A stretch of 7,318 nt of DNA from assembly GCA_029013165.1 (NCBI GenBank), contig JAQXMV010000042.1, positions 1-7,318 of the forward strand, read 5' to 3'. This document shows positions 6,432 through 7,318 of this stretch, one piece after another; position 1 is the first letter of the stretch; each line of letters opens with the position of its first letter. The notes under the pieces were generated by a model, which was not told where the DNA came from, did no database searches, and saw only the letters and a program-made list of their open reading frames with translations. This DNA is from Oscillospiraceae bacterium. Lineage in GTDB: Bacteria > Bacillota > Clostridia > Oscillospirales > Acutalibacteraceae. Both the position numbers and the translations under genes were made by a program.

Positions 6432-7112
6432 ATGGATTATTTGACAGTTATTCTCAGCTCATTGTTTTCCATTGCGGTTCTGCTGGCTGTGACGAAAATT
6501 ATCGGTGCGCGTCAATTATCGGAGCTCAGCCTTTTTGATTATATCAACGGTATCACCATCGGCTCCATTGCGGCTGAGGCGGCCACCTGCGACGATTTTT
6601 CCGAGACCCTGAAAAAAATCGTTGCCGTGGTCATATACGGTATTGTCACCGTGGTGGTTTCCATGGTCACGGATAAATCCCTGACCATGCGCCGCTTTTT
6701 CAACGGTGCACCGCTGATCCTGATGTATGAGGGTAAACTCAATTACGGCAACTTCAAAAAGGCAAGACTGGATATTGACGAGTTTATGGTCAGAGCGAGA
6801 AACAGCGGCTATTTTAATCTTTCCGACATACACACGGCCATTTTTGAGGCCAACGGTAAGGTCAGCTTTTTGCCTATGGGAAACAACAAGCCCGTCACGC
6901 CCAAGGACTTGAAAATGAATCTGCCAAACGATTATCCCGTTCATGAGATCATCGTTGACGGCAAGATCATGAATAAGACGCTCGAGAAAATCGGCAAAAA
7001 TGAGAAATGGCTGAGAGACGAAATGAAAAACAAAAGAATCGCTGACATCCATGATGTTTTTCTGGCAACCTGCGATATTAAGGGCGAGACGGATTTTTAT
7101 CTGAAGGGCTGA
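6432..7112 (+). CDS. DUF421/YetF-family membrane protein
   Basis: This 226-residue protein has a hydrophobic N-terminal part with about three membrane helices (first about 3-22, last about 61-83), followed by a soluble C-terminal region. The family motif KIIGARQLSELSLFDYINGITIGSIAAE (in parts: GARQLSEL at 25-32, FDYINGITIGSIAAE at 35-49) and the conserved RNSGYFNLSDIHTAIFEANG block in the soluble region identify it as YetF-like. Length is normal. The biochemical function of the family is not settled; in Bacillus, YetF and the related 2Duf protein are reported as spore inner-membrane proteins affecting resistance and germination. Here a spore-protein gene follows by 93 bp on the same strand, which supports, but does not prove, a spore role. 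It diverges from the PHP-carrier pair. No intrinsic terminator with a T-run is visible before the next gene. Confidence 0.9.
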   Translation: MDYLTVILSSLFSIAVLLAVTKIIGARQLSELSLFDYINGITIGSIAAEAATCDDFSETLKKIVAVVIYGIVTVVVSMVTDKSLTMRRFFNGAPLILMYEGKLNYGNFKKARLDIDEFMVRARNSGYFNLSDIHTAIFEANGKVSFLPMGNNKPVTPKDLKMNLPNDYPVHEIIVDGKIMNKTLEKIGKNEKWLRDEMKNKRIADIHDVFLATCDIKGETDFYLKG

Positions 7113-7131
7113 TTTAGGAAAAAGATAACAG

Positions 7132-7160
7132 GTTTATTTAATCGGCCGATTCACAAAATA
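7132..7160 (+). promoter_or_regulatory. Tentative sigma-G-type promoter of the spore protein gene
   Basis: GTTTA (7132-7136), 17 bp, CAAAATA (7154-7160) resembles the forespore sigma-G pattern GNATR-N17/18-CATNNTA with one mismatch in each box. Transcription would start near 7167, leaving room for the Shine-Dalgarno at 7191. Genes of this family are normally sigma-G dependent, which makes the weak match worth noting. Confidence 0.35.
7140..7151. repeat. Perfect 12-bp palindrome AATCGGCCGATT
   Basis: An uninterrupted self-complementary 12-mer lies between the YetF-like gene and the spore protein gene. It falls inside the spacer of the tentative sigma-G promoter. With no loop and no T-run it is not a normal terminator. 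It could be a protein-binding site or chance. Confidence 0.4.
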
Positions 7161-7205
7161 ATAGTGCAAACGCAGTAAAACATTTTTGTAAGGAGTGTAT
7201 AAGAC

Positions 7206-7318
7206 ATGGCAAAGAGCTCAAGCAAGGGCATGGTTCCCGAAGCAAGAGAGGCTCTCGACAGATTCAAGATGGAAGCCGCCTCTGAGGTTGGTGTAAACCT
7301 GAAGCAGGGTTATAACGG
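7206..7318 (+). CDS. Alpha/beta-type small acid-soluble spore protein, 3'-truncated by the window edge
   Basis: The visible 37 residues begin MAKSSSKGMVPEAREALDRF and continue through KMEAASEVGVNLKQGYN. This is the N-terminal half of an alpha/beta SASP: the VPEAREALDRFK helix and the EAASEVGV segment, which corresponds to the GPR protease site (cut expected after Glu 23). These proteins coat and protect DNA in dormant spores, then are degraded at germination to supply amino acids. Family members are about 60-75 residues, so roughly half lies beyond the window, including the expected conserved GG(X)(M/I)V(K/R) region. AGGAG at 7191-7195 precedes the ATG by 10 nt. Expression would be in the forespore. 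This gene is the best evidence that the host forms endospores. Confidence 0.93.
   Translation, partial: MAKSSSKGMVPEAREALDRFKMEAASEVGVNLKQGYN

Noticed and set aside
7159..7187. ATAATA-N17-CATTTTT as the spore-gene promoter
   Set aside because: The resulting start site near 7194 would fall inside the Shine-Dalgarno at 7191-7195, so the mRNA would lack it.

Overview
The window looks like an ordinary chromosomal segment of an anaerobic, endospore-forming Firmicute, most likely class Clostridia. The strongest evidence is the start of an alpha/beta-type small acid-soluble spore protein gene at the right edge. Supporting signs are strong purine-rich ribosome binding sites, TTGACT/TATAAT promoters and a CCA-encoding tRNA-Leu. 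I see no insertion sequence, integrase, phage gene, CRISPR array or toxin-antitoxin pair. I do not see a clear new multi-gene system either; the points worth a second look are regulatory sites, domain architecture and gene neighbourhood.

Left part (1-2324). A P1B-type heavy-metal ATPase, cut at its 5' side by the window edge, carries all the catalytic motifs and the Lys and Asp membrane residues of the Zn/Cd/Pb exporters. It ends in a rightward terminator (1906-1943). Facing it is a tRNA-Leu(GAG) on the minus strand with its own terminator (1958-2005), a leader of about 75 nt and a near-consensus promoter. That promoter lies back to back with an equally good one driving the next gene rightward, and the two share a T/A-tract region between their -35 boxes.

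Middle (2325-5440). A ComEC/Rec2-type DNA-uptake channel (514 aa) has the N-terminal soluble region and the membrane competence domain but stops before any metallo-beta-lactamase domain. It converges on a YfcC/DcuC-family membrane carrier on the minus strand, and the two genes share one hairpin terminator (3907-3939).

Right part (5441-7318). The carrier is the second gene of a minus-strand pair; the first is a PHP-fold phosphoesterase of the HisJ (histidinol-phosphatase) type, 18 bp upstream. Their presumed promoter carries a perfect 9-bp dyad over its -35 box, a candidate operator. Divergent from this pair is a DUF421/YetF-type membrane protein, followed 93 bp later by the spore protein gene. 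YetF-type proteins of Bacillus are reported in the spore inner membrane, so these last two genes may both act in the spore. The two minus-strand genes plausibly link transport of an amino acid or organic anion with a phosphatase step, but the substrate cannot be read from sequence.
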